From: Buttiauxella agrestis ATCC 33320
Lineage (GTDB): Bacteria > Pseudomonadota > Gammaproteobacteria > Enterobacterales > Enterobacteriaceae
DNA length: 64,000 nucleotides
Direction of reading: 5' to 3'
Assembly: GCA_024169445.1 (NCBI GenBank)
Contig: JALKFA010000001.1
Location: 4,030,001-4,094,000, forward strand
Position numbers and translations under genes: made by a program. The notes under the pieces are model-generated. The model had not been told where the DNA came from. It ran no database searches and saw only the letters and a list, made by a program, of their open reading frames with translations. Shown here piece after piece: positions 43,978 through 53,015 of the stretch (position 1 is its first letter; each line of letters opens with the position of its first letter).

Positions 43978-45093
43978 TTAGATCAGCTGTTCCTTTTCCA
44001 TGCGGTTCCCCATCACATGACGCACCAATACCATACCCGAAGCAACCAATAAGCCCAGAAGCGCTGCAAGAACAATAATTAAGGATTTACCCGGGCCATC
44101 TTTTTTCACCGGCAAAGAAGGTTGCATCTGATAAGTGTACGGCGTGAAATTAACATCACCGAGATGAATCGCTTTAAGCTGAGTTAACAAATGCTCACTG
44201 TTCTGCAGTTGTGCATTCAGTTCAGCGACATCGTTAATGGATTTCTCAATCTTGAGCTTTTCAGTTAAACCATCAGCACCCAGTGCAACAGAATAATCAG
44301 GATCGTCTTTGACCGACTGACCATTGCTGTAGACCGGTTTTTTGATCCCTGCAGCGTTGGCTACTTGTAGAGAGTAAACAAGGCGTTGCACCTTGATATG
44401 ATGCTGATTTTCAAGATACGCGCGTTCTAATGCCAGCTTACTTTTCTCTGTCGAAATTTTTAGATCGATAGAGTTTTTCAGATCTTCCATCACTTTTTTC
44501 TTCACTTTGGCGACAATAAATTGAATATAGTTTTCCAGCAGCTGCTGAGCGTCATTGGCATCAGGGGCTGTGAAGCTCAGGGTCCAGGAAGAATAAGGTG
44601 CGCTATCTGTATTTTTCGGATCACTGTTGTTCTGGGACTTAAAATTCCCCGACAAAATGGTAATCGCCCGATTCAGCTCACTCTTATTAACTTCTTTATT
44701 GTCCAACAGCGCCTTAACATAAGGCGATTGAGCAAGAAATTCTCCACGCAACTCTTGAGAATCAAACATTTTCAAAAACGTATTATAGATGCTGTCCACT
44801 TCAACTTTCACGTCTACGCCCAGCGCTGCCATATTTGTCACCGAGTGAGTCAGTTCAATTACCTGCTTTTTTTCAGATTTGGTAACAATGGCTTGGCTGG
44901 TCCATTTTTGCGGGATCAGGAAACTGGCAGCCAGGCCAGCCAGGGCAAAAAGAAACATGATGACAACTGTCTGCTTTCTGGCTGCAAACAAGGTTGCCAA
45001 TATCTCCAGTAGGTCAATCTCCTCACGATGAGGGGGGCACTGATAAGGGAAAACATTTTCTGACTGGTTGGCTTTTACTTCGATAGACGACAT
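43978..45093 (-). CDS. fepE: Very-long-chain O-antigen length regulator FepE (Wzz family)
   Basis: A 371-residue chain-length determinant. N-terminal EIDLLEILATLFAARKQTVV and the first span, then QKWTSQAIVT, a long periplasmic helix, the block NAAGIKKPVYSNGQSVKDDP near 250, and the C-terminal PSLPVKKDGPGKS before the second span. These blocks match FepE of E. coli and Salmonella. It sets very long O-antigen chains on the periplasmic side. In E. coli fepE lies in the ent/fep iron cluster; here it does not. Confidence 0.93.
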   Translation of the reverse strand: MSSIEVKANQSENVFPYQCPPHREEIDLLEILATLFAARKQTVVIMFLFALAGLAASFLIPQKWTSQAIVTKSEKKQVIELTHSVTNMAALGVDVKVEVDSIYNTFLKMFDSQELRGEFLAQSPYVKALLDNKEVNKSELNRAITILSGNFKSQNNSDPKNTDSAPYSSWTLSFTAPDANDAQQLLENYIQFIVAKVKKKVMEDLKNSIDLKISTEKSKLALERAYLENQHHIKVQRLVYSLQVANAAGIKKPVYSNGQSVKDDPDYSVALGADGLTEKLKIEKSINDVAELNAQLQNSEHLLTQLKAIHLGDVNFTPYTYQMQPSLPVKKDGPGKSLIIVLAALLGLLVASGMVLVRHVMGNRMEKEQLI

Positions 45094-45333
45094 GGTTTTA
45101 CCGTTAATTCCTTTTTAAAAAATCAGTTGCGTAGATATATAAGATTCTCGCATGGTCAATTAGCATTTTAAATTCAACAGATTAGAACAATAGATCATTG
45201 GAGCCATTTGTTGTCTCGTTGAAACATAAATAAAATGTACAGCACACAATATGTAAGCGGCGCAATTCGCTTAAAAATTAAATGCTTTTAGTGTAGTGGC
45301 TTATGAAGACATGATTAACATCGAGGTGTGTTA

Positions 45334-45411
45334 ATCAGCAGGTCAGCAGGTCAGCAGGTCAGCAGGTCAGCAGGTCAGCAGGTCAGCAGGTCAGCAGGTC
45401 AGCAGGTCGCA
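45334..45411. repeat. 8-bp tandem repeat (GGTCAGCA)n
   Basis: Eight perfect copies of GGTCAGCA run from 45341 to 45404, with a degenerate copy on each side (ATCAGCA before, GGTCGCA after). It lies 240-310 bases upstream of fepE. Perfect short arrays change length by replication slippage. It is not a CRISPR: there are no spacers. Confidence 0.95.
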
Positions 45412-45967
45412 GGTGTCATGGCACATCCCTGTATTACCCAAGGTATTTAAATCGAAATTTTTAGCGCGTTTTTGTTTTACCATAAATTATTTTTATTACA
45501 GAGTGTGTAAGCTTCATCAGTAGAAAGTGTTGAAAGTTCAAAATTTTCATTAAATACTCTCAAGTGTGGCGATAATGTGATTACTTCTATTCAAGTGACT
45601 GGCCAGACGTAGCGGTGCCGTTTAAAGTATTAGCAAAACATTTGTAGGGCAACCCTAACTAATACCTCTGGAACTTGTTATTAACATATTCAAAAAACAA
45701 TTCCATAAAAAACACATTTTAAAATAAATGTTTTCCACGATGAATTTTTCAAGAACACCATTCACAATTCGCACCTTCACTTTATAAGTGTGTAAAAAAT
45801 AAATAACTTAATGCATAGCAGGCATACAAAACATCAGCACAGGGATGCCGCCGCATAAAATCCCAGCTTAAATATCTTACTGGTATTATGTGGCTATTGA
45901 GAATATTAAAGTGAGAGTGTGTTTATACCACAACTTAACTTTACAACCCGCAACAACAGGTAACGAT
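45412..45967. other. AT-rich non-coding region
   Basis: About 550 bases with very low G+C and no convincing gene. Together with the following 1.5 kb it looks like acquired or decaying DNA. Confidence 0.35.
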
Positions 45968-46120
45968 ATGTATCAAGAAAATAAAATATTAAAATTTTTT
46001 GGTTTAAAAATAAAACAAAACCATTTAGTACAGCTTGCCATGGCTATATATATCACCACCGCGACCCTCATTATTTACCTGCTTATGAATGGATGTTTTT
46101 TTAACCATGTCCCTCATTAA
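45968..46120 (+). CDS. Predicted small membrane protein
   Basis: A 50-residue ORF, MYQENKILKFFGLKIKQNHL then a hydrophobic span (QLAMAIYITTATLIIYLLM). AGGTAACG lies seven bases before the ATG. One transmembrane helix is clear. The longer ORF starting at 45890 lacks a ribosome site. No family recognised; its isolation in AT-rich DNA makes it uncertain. Confidence 0.45.
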   Translation: MYQENKILKFFGLKIKQNHLVQLAMAIYITTATLIIYLLMNGCFFNHVPH

Positions 46121-46549
46121 TTTAACAAATTCGATTACCTATTAGCTCAACACAAATTACTGAGGTGCATAATTTCATGCTCTGCACTCTATTCACCACC
46201 TGCATTATAATATGATGAAGACTGCTAAGGAGGTCAGCACATCATCATCGAAATATGTCAGACCGCATCCGTTGCGATCTAATATTCCGACTCTACATCA
46301 AGAAGTAATGTATTTAAAAATAGACACATTACTGCATTTACAACACATCTTCCTTTTCCATTCTGCTTCAAACTTCGCGTATCATTCGTCGGGATACGGA
46401 CATTGAAGGTATGTATGTTTACGAAAACTAAAACAGAACACTTAATGCCTGTCCGCTCACAAAGGTTTCTCTTTACACGATGATGAATGGCAAAAATACC
46501 ATTTGCCTTTGATGGCTCTCAGGTTACTGAAAAAAGAATGTTAAAATAA

Positions 46550-46882
46550 ATGATTATACCCAATGCCCGTTTTCTGCGGCAAACTTATGAAAAAAACATG
46601 TGTAACGTGACTCAGCAATCCGAAGTGGAAAAAAAGATGATGGCAAGTAAACTTGTCAGAGGGTTAAGGGACCCGAAGCTACATAAGCTGGGTTCTCTGT
46701 CTTGTTTTTTCTCCAGGGAACAATACCCAGTCACCGCAAATGGTGGTGCTCAGCGTTATCTTAACGAACTCATTCACTCATTCGTTTCAGCAGGCTACAT
46801 TGTCACTATCGACAGCGCAGAGAATGGTTTTTCGATTACCCTTGACTGGACGACCGCCTCCACACCGGTAGATTACCCATAG
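46550..46882 (+). CDS. Hypothetical protein, possibly a gene fragment
   Basis: A 110-residue ORF in a region of prophage debris. It has a basic N-terminal half and the segment YPVTANGGAQRYLNELIHSF. No ribosome site is obvious at the first ATG; an internal start near 46640 (MASKLVRGLRDPKL) is possible. No family recognised. Confidence 0.35.
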   Translation: MIIPNARFLRQTYEKNMCNVTQQSEVEKKMMASKLVRGLRDPKLHKLGSLSCFFSREQYPVTANGGAQRYLNELIHSFVSAGYIVTIDSAENGFSITLDWTTASTPVDYP

Positions 46883-46899
46883 ATACACAATTGAAAGCA

Positions 46900-47034
46900 A
46901 TGAACTCTGTACCGATGACTGAACTCACTCAGGTATCGGTATCCGGGCGCTGTCCGGTGTGCGACTTCATTTTACCCCACGGAAAAGATAAAACCCCGCC
47001 GAAGCGAGGATTCATGTGTGTATGGCGGTATTAA
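46900..47034 (+). CDS. Possible small Cys-containing protein (phage type)
   Basis: A 44-codon ORF, MNSVPMTELTQVSVSGRC followed by PVCDF. A CPVC pair suggests a small metal-binding protein of the kind found in prophages. The ribosome site is weak (TGAAAGCA). Reported only because it lies next to other prophage remnants. Confidence 0.25.
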   Translation: MNSVPMTELTQVSVSGRCPVCDFILPHGKDKTPPKRGFMCVWRY

Positions 47035-47122
47035 CAACTTCCCACGCACTAGCGTGCTACACGACAACTTCGGATAAAATCAACCTTTTTAAGGTGAAAA
47101 GGCAAAACATTGTGCACATCTC

Positions 47123-47450
47123 TCAATTTTTAATTATTGCCTCAAAGGCTTTTTCGGCCTGCCCTTCCGCAAGATAGCACTCCTTCACCAGCACATCATA
47201 GAAAGGCTTCCCACCTACGAACGGCACTGACAGCGAATTTATGCCGAGCTAGGTATAAGTCATGTAATCGATCTCACCTTCACAAATCACAACCGAACGA
47301 GCTTTAGCGTCAAGTGCCTGCCAGCCGAAAAGGCATGGCTCGCAGTCTGCTTCTGCCATAATCAATTTTTTGTCGTTTGGTCGCGCAATGCCAATGCGCT
47401 TTACCTGGAGCGACTCACCGTTACGGATGTTCGGCGGGTAACGGCTGCAA
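47123..47450 (-). pseudogene. Fragment of phage DNA primase/helicase (TOPRIM part)
   Basis: The minus strand reads CSRYPPNIRNGESLQVKRIG, then ARSVVICEGEIDYMTYT, a TAG stop at about 47251, and LGINSLSVPFVGGKPF to a TGA. CEGEID is the TOPRIM acidic motif of phage-encoded primases, and LGINSLSVP normally follows directly. The upstream part is missing and the stop is internal, so it is dead. Confidence 0.7.
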
Positions 47451-47455
47451 TCAGC

Positions 47456-47704
47456 ATGGCAAAAGAGCTACCGCTTAATTCAGGAATGAGCCGCCTCTAC
47501 ATCATCCACCGGCCAGCGGGCAATAAATACACCAGGGATGGATTTAATAGCCGGTGGCGAAAAGCGAAAGAAGACATTTCGGTTCTGAAAGAGAATCTTT
47601 ACGAGAAACAGGCAATCTCTGGTCATAAAAATGTGGAGCAGACAGCTCGCTATGACAAAAAATTGCGATCGTTCCGGTGGAGAGAGGACAACAGAATATT
47701 ATGA
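47456..47704 (+). pseudogene. Phage integrase C-terminal fragment
   Basis: Eighty-two codons ending KQAISGHKNVEQTARYDKKL, the last part of a tyrosine recombinase: GHK followed by the catalytic Tyr. The usual Arg and the HDLR box before it are missing, and a deletion joins RDGFNSRWRKAKED to the tail. It ends about 100 bases from the leuZ tRNA 3' end, where an integrase gene would sit beside its attachment site. Confidence 0.7.
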
Positions 47705-47736
47705 AGTGAAATTATGAAAAGTGGTTTTTAGAAAGT

Positions 47737-47760
47737 AAAAAACCACCCGAAGGTGGTTTC
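47737..47760 (-). terminator. Terminator of the glyW-cysT-leuZ tRNA operon
   Basis: On the minus strand GAAACCACC-TTCG-GGTGGTTTTTTAC is a stem with a stable UUCG loop and a T run, about 45 bases after leuZ. Confidence 0.88.
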
Positions 47761-47802
47761 CACGACACTGCTTTATCATTGATTTTATAGCTTTTATTCC
47801 CA

Positions 47803-47889
47803 TGGTGCCCGGGGCGGGACTTGAACCCGCACAGCGCGAACGCCGAGGGATTTTAAATCCCTTGTGTCTACCGATTTCACCACCCGGGC
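47803..47889 (-). tRNA. leuZ: tRNA-Leu (UAA)
   Basis: An 87-base class II tRNA ending in encoded CCA. Acceptor GCCCGGG pairs with CCCGGGC, the anticodon loop is centred on TAA, the variable arm reads CGGCGTTCGCGCTG, and the T loop is GGTTCAAGTCC. Almost identical to E. coli leuZ. Last gene of a three-tRNA operon and a likely former phage attachment site. Confidence 0.97.
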
Positions 47890-47901
47890 TCGGGAAGAAA
47901 G

Positions 47902-47975
47902 TGGAGGCGCGTTCCGGAGTCGAACCGGACTAGACGGATTTGCAATCCGCTACATAACCGCTTTGCTAACGCGCC
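47902..47975 (-). tRNA. cysT: tRNA-Cys (GCA)
   Basis: A 74-base tRNA with encoded CCA. Acceptor GGCGCGT pairs with ACGCGCC, the anticodon stem-loop is GGATTGCAAATCC, and the T arm is TCCGGTTCGACTCCGGA. Matches E. coli cysT. Confidence 0.97.
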
Positions 47976-48024
47976 AAAACTTTTTACCTTTGCAGGCTGT
48001 AACAGAATTTCTGCTACATAAATT

Positions 48025-48100
<76 letters not shown>

Positions 48101-48181
48101 AAAATCATTTTAATTAAGCTTAAAGCTAATCATTTGATTTTACTATCTTCTGGCAAGCCGTGCTGCCGTTCGATGCGTTGC

Positions 48182-48209
48182 ATTCTACTTACCTGACGCG
48201 GTGAGTCAA
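48182..48209 (-). promoter_or_regulatory. Sigma-70 promoter of the tRNA operon
   Basis: On the minus strand TTGACT (48209-48204), a 16-base spacer and TAGAAT (48187-48182), followed by the GC-rich discriminator GCAACGC typical of stringently controlled stable-RNA promoters. It lies about 80 bases before glyW. Confidence 0.75.
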
Positions 48210-48321
48210 CGAAATTTTCAGTTACCGCGCTCCGTTTGCTGAATTTTGCACCGTACCGATCACGCTTCACGCAATTACCGCCCCAAAGCGGCTAAAAATT
48301 AGCTCATCAAAGAGGAAAGGA

Positions 48322-49245
48322 TCAAATATCTCCTTTTTCCTCCGCGTTGAAATAGCGGCACAACAGTTGCCAGAAATAATGAGCGGCAGGCGTTAAACGA
48401 TGATCTCCGTTACGCAATAGGTGACATTGGCTCTCGCGCGCTAAACGGTGGTTGATAGGAACAGCCACCAGTTCACCACGCGCCAATGGCTCTTTAATCG
48501 ACTGTGCGGTCATAAACGCGATACCGAGTCCCGCCTGACTCAAGGCAATGGCACTGGAAAATAAATTGCAGCAGTATGAGGGCGTATAAATCACCCCTTC
48601 ACTTTTAAAGATGGCATTCATGTAGCGTTGCAGGCCAAAGTTTTCATTCATCGCGATTAGTCGATGTTGGCCCAGTTCGGCAATTCCAACACTGGGCAAA
48701 CTCGCAACAGGATGTTCCGGCGGGACAATGGCACAAATCGGGCCACGGTTAAAACTATGGCATGTTAATCCGTGAGCCCCCGTTGGCCCAAAGCTGACTG
48801 ACATATCCACTTCACCCTTGGTAATCAGCATCACCGTCGTTTGCATATCACCTGACATCAAATTCACAAAGACACTGGGATAGGCCGCGGAAAACTCCTT
48901 CACAACATACTTAACCACATCTTCAACCATCCCCTGCCCGACACGGATATTAATTGATCCACCGCGCATATGGCGTAGATCCTGAAGCTGGCGTTCTAAT
49001 TGTTCCCGCCGCAGGCAAGTCCTTGCATATTCATCTGCCAGCAGCAGCCCTGCCTCCGTCAGTACAACGTTACGCCCGCGCCGTTCGAGCAGCGGCAGTT
49101 GCAAGCTCCGTTCAAGAAATGAAAGCTGTCGGCTCACAACTGACGGATTAATGCCCAAGACATCTGCTGCGCGGCGAATGCCACCATGCTCACCAACCAA
49201 ATACAAATAGCTTATGGGCTTTTCAGGATACGTGGACAACATCAT
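48322..49245 (-). CDS. LysR-family transcriptional regulator
   Basis: A 307-residue protein. N-terminal winged HTH (LVGEHGGIRRAADVLGINPSVVSRQLSFLE near 18-47) and a LysR effector domain from about 90. It is divergent from the M20 peptidase/transporter genes, with a 114-base gap, so it likely controls them in response to the imported substrate. Confidence 0.88.
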   Translation of the reverse strand: MMLSTYPEKPISYLYLVGEHGGIRRAADVLGINPSVVSRQLSFLERSLQLPLLERRGRNVVLTEAGLLLADEYARTCLRREQLERQLQDLRHMRGGSINIRVGQGMVEDVVKYVVKEFSAAYPSVFVNLMSGDMQTTVMLITKGEVDMSVSFGPTGAHGLTCHSFNRGPICAIVPPEHPVASLPSVGIAELGQHRLIAMNENFGLQRYMNAIFKSEGVIYTPSYCCNLFSSAIALSQAGLGIAFMTAQSIKEPLARGELVAVPINHRLARESQCHLLRNGDHRLTPAAHYFWQLLCRYFNAEEKGDI

Positions 49246-49359
49246 ATTTTTCGCCTGTCTGTTGCTCTCAGGTCAACAATATTAGCATTTGCAGTACATT
49301 TTTTTAACACCCCTTCCTGCGCATACTGTCCATGATCCTGAAGACAGAAAGGGCACAAC

Positions 49360-50499
49360 ATGAAAAATATAAAAGATTATTTGCAGCAACATTTCTCTGA
49401 AATTATTGCTGATATCAAGCTACTGGTGCAGGCCGAGTCCCCTTCCACTAACAAAAATGCGGTAGATCATTGCGGTGAAGTACTACAGCATATTTTCCAG
49501 AAACGTCTGGGGATACCGGCAGAAGTGGATGCGCAGCAACACTTTGGCAATAACCTCAAATTCACTTTCGGTGATGACGAGCCACAAACCACCATTCTGG
49601 GGCATTTTGATACCGTATGGGATACAGGTGTTCTGGAAATGCGTGAAGATAACGGCAAGCTTCATGGCCCAGGCATATTAGATATGAAAGCCGGTTTGGT
49701 GCAGGCCATCTGGGCAGTACGCGCCCTCGCAGCATTGGATCTATTAGTCGGCCAGCGCGTCGTTTTCTTATGTAACAGTGACGAGGAATTGGGCAGTCCT
49801 GGCTCAAAAAACTGGCTATCACATCATGCACAAGGCTCGTCTCAGGTTCTGGTGATGGAACCCGCTATAGCAGGCAGCGGCGCGTTAAAAATCGCCCGCA
49901 AAGGGACAGGTCGTTATGACGTTTCTATAACGGGGTTAGCCGCTCATGCGGGTAATAACCCGGAAGAAGGTATTAGCGCGGTGCAGGAAATGGCACAGCA
50001 AATTCTGTTCCTGCACAGTTTAAATGCTCCTGAACTCGGCACGACAGTCAATGTCGGCATAGCGCATGGCGGGAGCCGCGCGAACGTAGTTGCGGAGCAT
50101 GCTGAGCTGAGTGTTGATACCCGGGTCACTTGCGAGCAAGAAGCGGTACGTATTCACAATGCTATTAGCCAACTCACGCCATATACCGCGGCGGTTTCAT
50201 TAACCGTCTCGGGGGGCCAGAACCGCCCGCCAATGCGGCAAACTCCAGCATCCACTGCTCTTCTTGAAAGAGCACAGCGAGTGGCACACGCACTGGAATT
50301 TTCTGTTGAAGGGAAAGCTGTTGGCGGCGGCAGTGACGGTAATTTTACCGCTGCTATGGGTTTGCCTACCCTGGACGGCCTTGGAGCCTCAGGCGCAGGA
50401 ATTCACGCCCGGCACGAACATATTCTTATTGCTGACATTGTCCCCCGTGCGGCCCTGGTCGCCGGAATGATCCTCGGTAACGTGACTATTGAAGGGTAA
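49360..50499 (+). CDS. M20 family metallopeptidase (carboxypeptidase G2-like)
   Basis: A 379-residue dinuclear zinc hydrolase. Ligand motifs are GHFDTVWD near 81-88, PGILDMKAG near 105, NSDEELGSPGS near 138 (catalytic and bridging Glu), and the final His in AGIHARHEH near 353. The dimerisation domain lies between. Relatives cleave C-terminal glutamate or other acyl-amino acids. No signal peptide, so it acts on imported substrate. The transporter gene follows after five bases. Confidence 0.88.
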   Translation: MKNIKDYLQQHFSEIIADIKLLVQAESPSTNKNAVDHCGEVLQHIFQKRLGIPAEVDAQQHFGNNLKFTFGDDEPQTTILGHFDTVWDTGVLEMREDNGKLHGPGILDMKAGLVQAIWAVRALAALDLLVGQRVVFLCNSDEELGSPGSKNWLSHHAQGSSQVLVMEPAIAGSGALKIARKGTGRYDVSITGLAAHAGNNPEEGISAVQEMAQQILFLHSLNAPELGTTVNVGIAHGGSRANVVAEHAELSVDTRVTCEQEAVRIHNAISQLTPYTAAVSLTVSGGQNRPPMRQTPASTALLERAQRVAHALEFSVEGKAVGGGSDGNFTAAMGLPTLDGLGASGAGIHARHEHILIADIVPRAALVAGMILGNVTIEG

Positions 50500-50504
50500 A
50501 TACG

Positions 50505-51902
50505 ATGCTTCAATTAAATATTAATAACGACAATGCTGCCATTTCGCCGCCCAAAAGCGGGCAAAGTCCCTATTTGCTGCTGTTTATTATTCTGGTGCTG
50601 GCAGCACTGGCAACGTGGCTAATTCCCGCCGGAGAATTTGACTTCATCACCCGCGACGGGATTAAGTTTGCCGTGAAAGACAGCCTGCATGCCGTCCCAC
50701 AATCTGGAATCTACCCGCTTGAGATATTTACAGCGATTGTCAGCGGTATGGTCAAATCCGCGCCAATTATCTTCTTAATACTGTTTACTGGCGGCGTGCT
50801 GGCCGTGGTGGAATCAACCGGAGCTATCGCCGCAGTTCTTAATCATCTGTCACGCAGCACTCACCTAAGCGATACGCGTATTATCCTGATCTTCGGCGTG
50901 ATTTTTGCTTTATTGGGTACCACAGGAGTGGTAGTCAACGCCGTCGTAGCCTTTGTTCCCATTGGTCTGTTGGTTGCACGCTCAATAGGCTTGCCGCCAA
51001 TTCTGGGTGCCTCGCTGGTGTATTTAACCTGCGCATCCGGATTTAACGTCGCTATTTTAAATCCTGCCACCACTGGGCTAACTCAACATTTAGCACAACT
51101 CCCACTGTTTTCCGGAATGCTATTACGCGGCCTGACTTGCCTGCTGTTTGTATCCACTGCCGTGGGGTATTTAATCTGGCATGTTCGCCGCGAGCGGCTT
51201 CAGGGCCGTGGTCGCCCTCAACTGGACACATCGGCAGAAAGCAGAATGGTGATATCTGGCCGCCACAAACTGATTCTGACAACCACGGCGCTGGCATTAC
51301 TGATTTTCATCGGCGGAACAATTAAGTTTCACTGGGGAACGGATGAAATGTCCGCCATGTTTGTTTTGTTGGCGGTAGTGGTTGGGTTGCAGGGGAAGAT
51401 GTCTGGCTCCGAAATCGCCAATACCTTTCTGGCGGGTTGCTCCACTCTGGTTAAAGGTGCTTTTATCGTCGGGATGGCGACGGCAATTTCAATCGTATTG
51501 CAACAAGGCAATATTCTTGATCCTATCGTGGGCTACTTGTCGAATTTACTAACCCCCTTCCCTCCCACAGCCGCAGCCATCGGGATGTTCATCAGCGCTG
51601 GATTGATTCACTTTGGCATTTCGTCTGGCTCCGGGGAATCTGCCCTGCTGATTCCTATTTTCTCGCCGTTAGGCGATAGCCTGGGTCTAACCCGTCAGGT
51701 AATCGTGCAAACCGCACTGTTAGGTGAAGGAATCGTCAACTCTATTAGTCCAACTTCTGGCGTGCTGATGGCCGTGTTGGCTACTGCCAACGTTTCCTTT
51801 GGAAAATGGCTGCGATTTATTGCCCCGCTCATTGCCCTATGGTTTGTGATTTGTATTGTCATGTTGCTCATTGGTGTCGCAATTAAATGGGGACCGTTTT
51901 AA
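50505..51902 (+). CDS. YfcC-family inner-membrane transporter
   Basis: A 465-residue protein with about 12 spans. ATWLIPAGEFD near residue 37, SGFNVAILNPATTG near 178 and HFGISSGSGESALLIPIFSPL near 370 are typical of the YfcC/C4-dicarboxylate anaerobic carrier family. E. coli YfcC is about 506 residues. Coupled to the M20 peptidase, it probably imports that enzyme's substrate (a peptide or acylated amino acid). A strong terminator follows. Confidence 0.85.
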   Translation: MLQLNINNDNAAISPPKSGQSPYLLLFIILVLAALATWLIPAGEFDFITRDGIKFAVKDSLHAVPQSGIYPLEIFTAIVSGMVKSAPIIFLILFTGGVLAVVESTGAIAAVLNHLSRSTHLSDTRIILIFGVIFALLGTTGVVVNAVVAFVPIGLLVARSIGLPPILGASLVYLTCASGFNVAILNPATTGLTQHLAQLPLFSGMLLRGLTCLLFVSTAVGYLIWHVRRERLQGRGRPQLDTSAESRMVISGRHKLILTTTALALLIFIGGTIKFHWGTDEMSAMFVLLAVVVGLQGKMSGSEIANTFLAGCSTLVKGAFIVGMATAISIVLQQGNILDPIVGYLSNLLTPFPPTAAAIGMFISAGLIHFGISSGSGESALLIPIFSPLGDSLGLTRQVIVQTALLGEGIVNSISPTSGVLMAVLATANVSFGKWLRFIAPLIALWFVICIVMLLIGVAIKWGPF

Positions 51903-51917
51903 TTCGCTTCTATTCCC

Positions 51918-51948
51918 ACCTGCTCAGGCTTCTGAGCAGGTTTTTTTA
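51918..51948 (+). terminator. Terminator after the YfcC-type gene
   Basis: ACCTGCTCA-ggcttc-TGAGCAGGT, a 9-bp stem, followed by seven Ts. It lies 15 bases after the stop and also separates the gene from converging cbl. Confidence 0.92.
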
Positions 51949-51962
51949 TTTTCTGACACACC

Positions 51963-52910
51963 TCAAATTTGATAATCCAGTACGGTTTCTTCCGGCTCCA
52001 GAGCTAATCGCTTAATATCCGCAACGGAGAGTTCCGGATTACATAATTCGATAAAGCGCCAGACGTAATTACGCTGGAGCTGTCCACGTTTGAGCCCAAG
52101 CCAAACCGTGTTGGCTTCGAACAGATGACGCGTATCCAGCCTGACTAACTCCCCGCCTTCATCGCCGCTAGCCTGAAACGCGACCAGGCCAATCCCCAAC
52201 CCTAATTCCACATAGGTTTTCACTACGTCAGAATCTTGCGCACTCAGGACGATATCCGGCGTTAATCCACGTCGGGAAAACGCTTCATCAATACGCGCAC
52301 GTCCTGTTATGCCTTGCCGATAGGTAATAATCGGCCAACGGCTGATATCGTCGAGCGTAAGCGGATTAGCGTGAATCAGGGGATGACCGTGCGGCACCAG
52401 CAACGTGTGGTACCAGCGGAACCACGGGTATGCGACGACTAAAGGATCGGTACTCAGACGTTCGCTGGCGATACCAATATCCGCCGTACCGTTGTGCAGC
52501 AGCGTTTCTATTTCTTGCGGTGTGCCCTGTATTAATTCAAGACGGACTTCAGGAAATAACGTGCGGAAAGATTTAATCACGCTCGGCAAGCTGTAGCGAG
52601 CCTGTGTATGGGTGGTCGCAATGGTCAGAACACCACTGGCATCATTAGTAAAAACATCTGCCAGGCGCCGAACATTGCTGGCTTCATTAAGAATGCGTTC
52701 AGCTATCACCAGCAAAGCTTTGCCAGGCTCCGTCATGCCTAACAGCCGTTTGCCACGGCGAATGAAAATCTCGATACCGAGTTCTTCTTCCAGTTCACGG
52801 ATATGACGGCTGACACCAGATTGCGAGGTGAAAAGCATGTTGGCGACTTCGGTCAGGTTGTAGTCCCGCCGAGCCGCCTCGCGAATAATTTTCAGTTGCT
52901 GGAAATTCAC
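51963..52910 (-). CDS. cbl: LysR-family sulfate-starvation regulator Cbl
   Basis: A 315-residue protein nearly identical in its first 90 residues to E. coli Cbl (MNFQQLKIIREAARRDYNLT, then SQSGVSRHIRELEEELGIE). The effector domain has the CysB-type TTHTQARYSLPSVIK. Cbl activates tau, ssu and other sulfate-starvation genes and responds to adenosine phosphosulfate. It lies downstream of nac on the same strand, as in E. coli, with a 105-base gap. Confidence 0.95.
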   Translation of the reverse strand: MNFQQLKIIREAARRDYNLTEVANMLFTSQSGVSRHIRELEEELGIEIFIRRGKRLLGMTEPGKALLVIAERILNEASNVRRLADVFTNDASGVLTIATTHTQARYSLPSVIKSFRTLFPEVRLELIQGTPQEIETLLHNGTADIGIASERLSTDPLVVAYPWFRWYHTLLVPHGHPLIHANPLTLDDISRWPIITYRQGITGRARIDEAFSRRGLTPDIVLSAQDSDVVKTYVELGLGIGLVAFQASGDEGGELVRLDTRHLFEANTVWLGLKRGQLQRNYVWRFIELCNPELSVADIKRLALEPEETVLDYQI

Positions 52911-53015
52911 ATTGCCCCCGGGGCATCACCGTTCTTTACACTATTGTTAAAGTGGCAACCACGAGATAACAAATAATAAAAACCAGCAACTTATTCGATT
53001 TAGCAATAAGCCAGA

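Noticed and set aside
45341-45404. Possible CRISPR or phage-type repeat array
   Set aside because: The 8-bp units are directly abutted with no spacers, and no cas genes are present; it is a simple tandem repeat.
46212-46406. 64-codon plus-strand ORF
   Set aside because: No ribosome site, low-complexity composition and position in AT-rich decayed DNA; probably chance.
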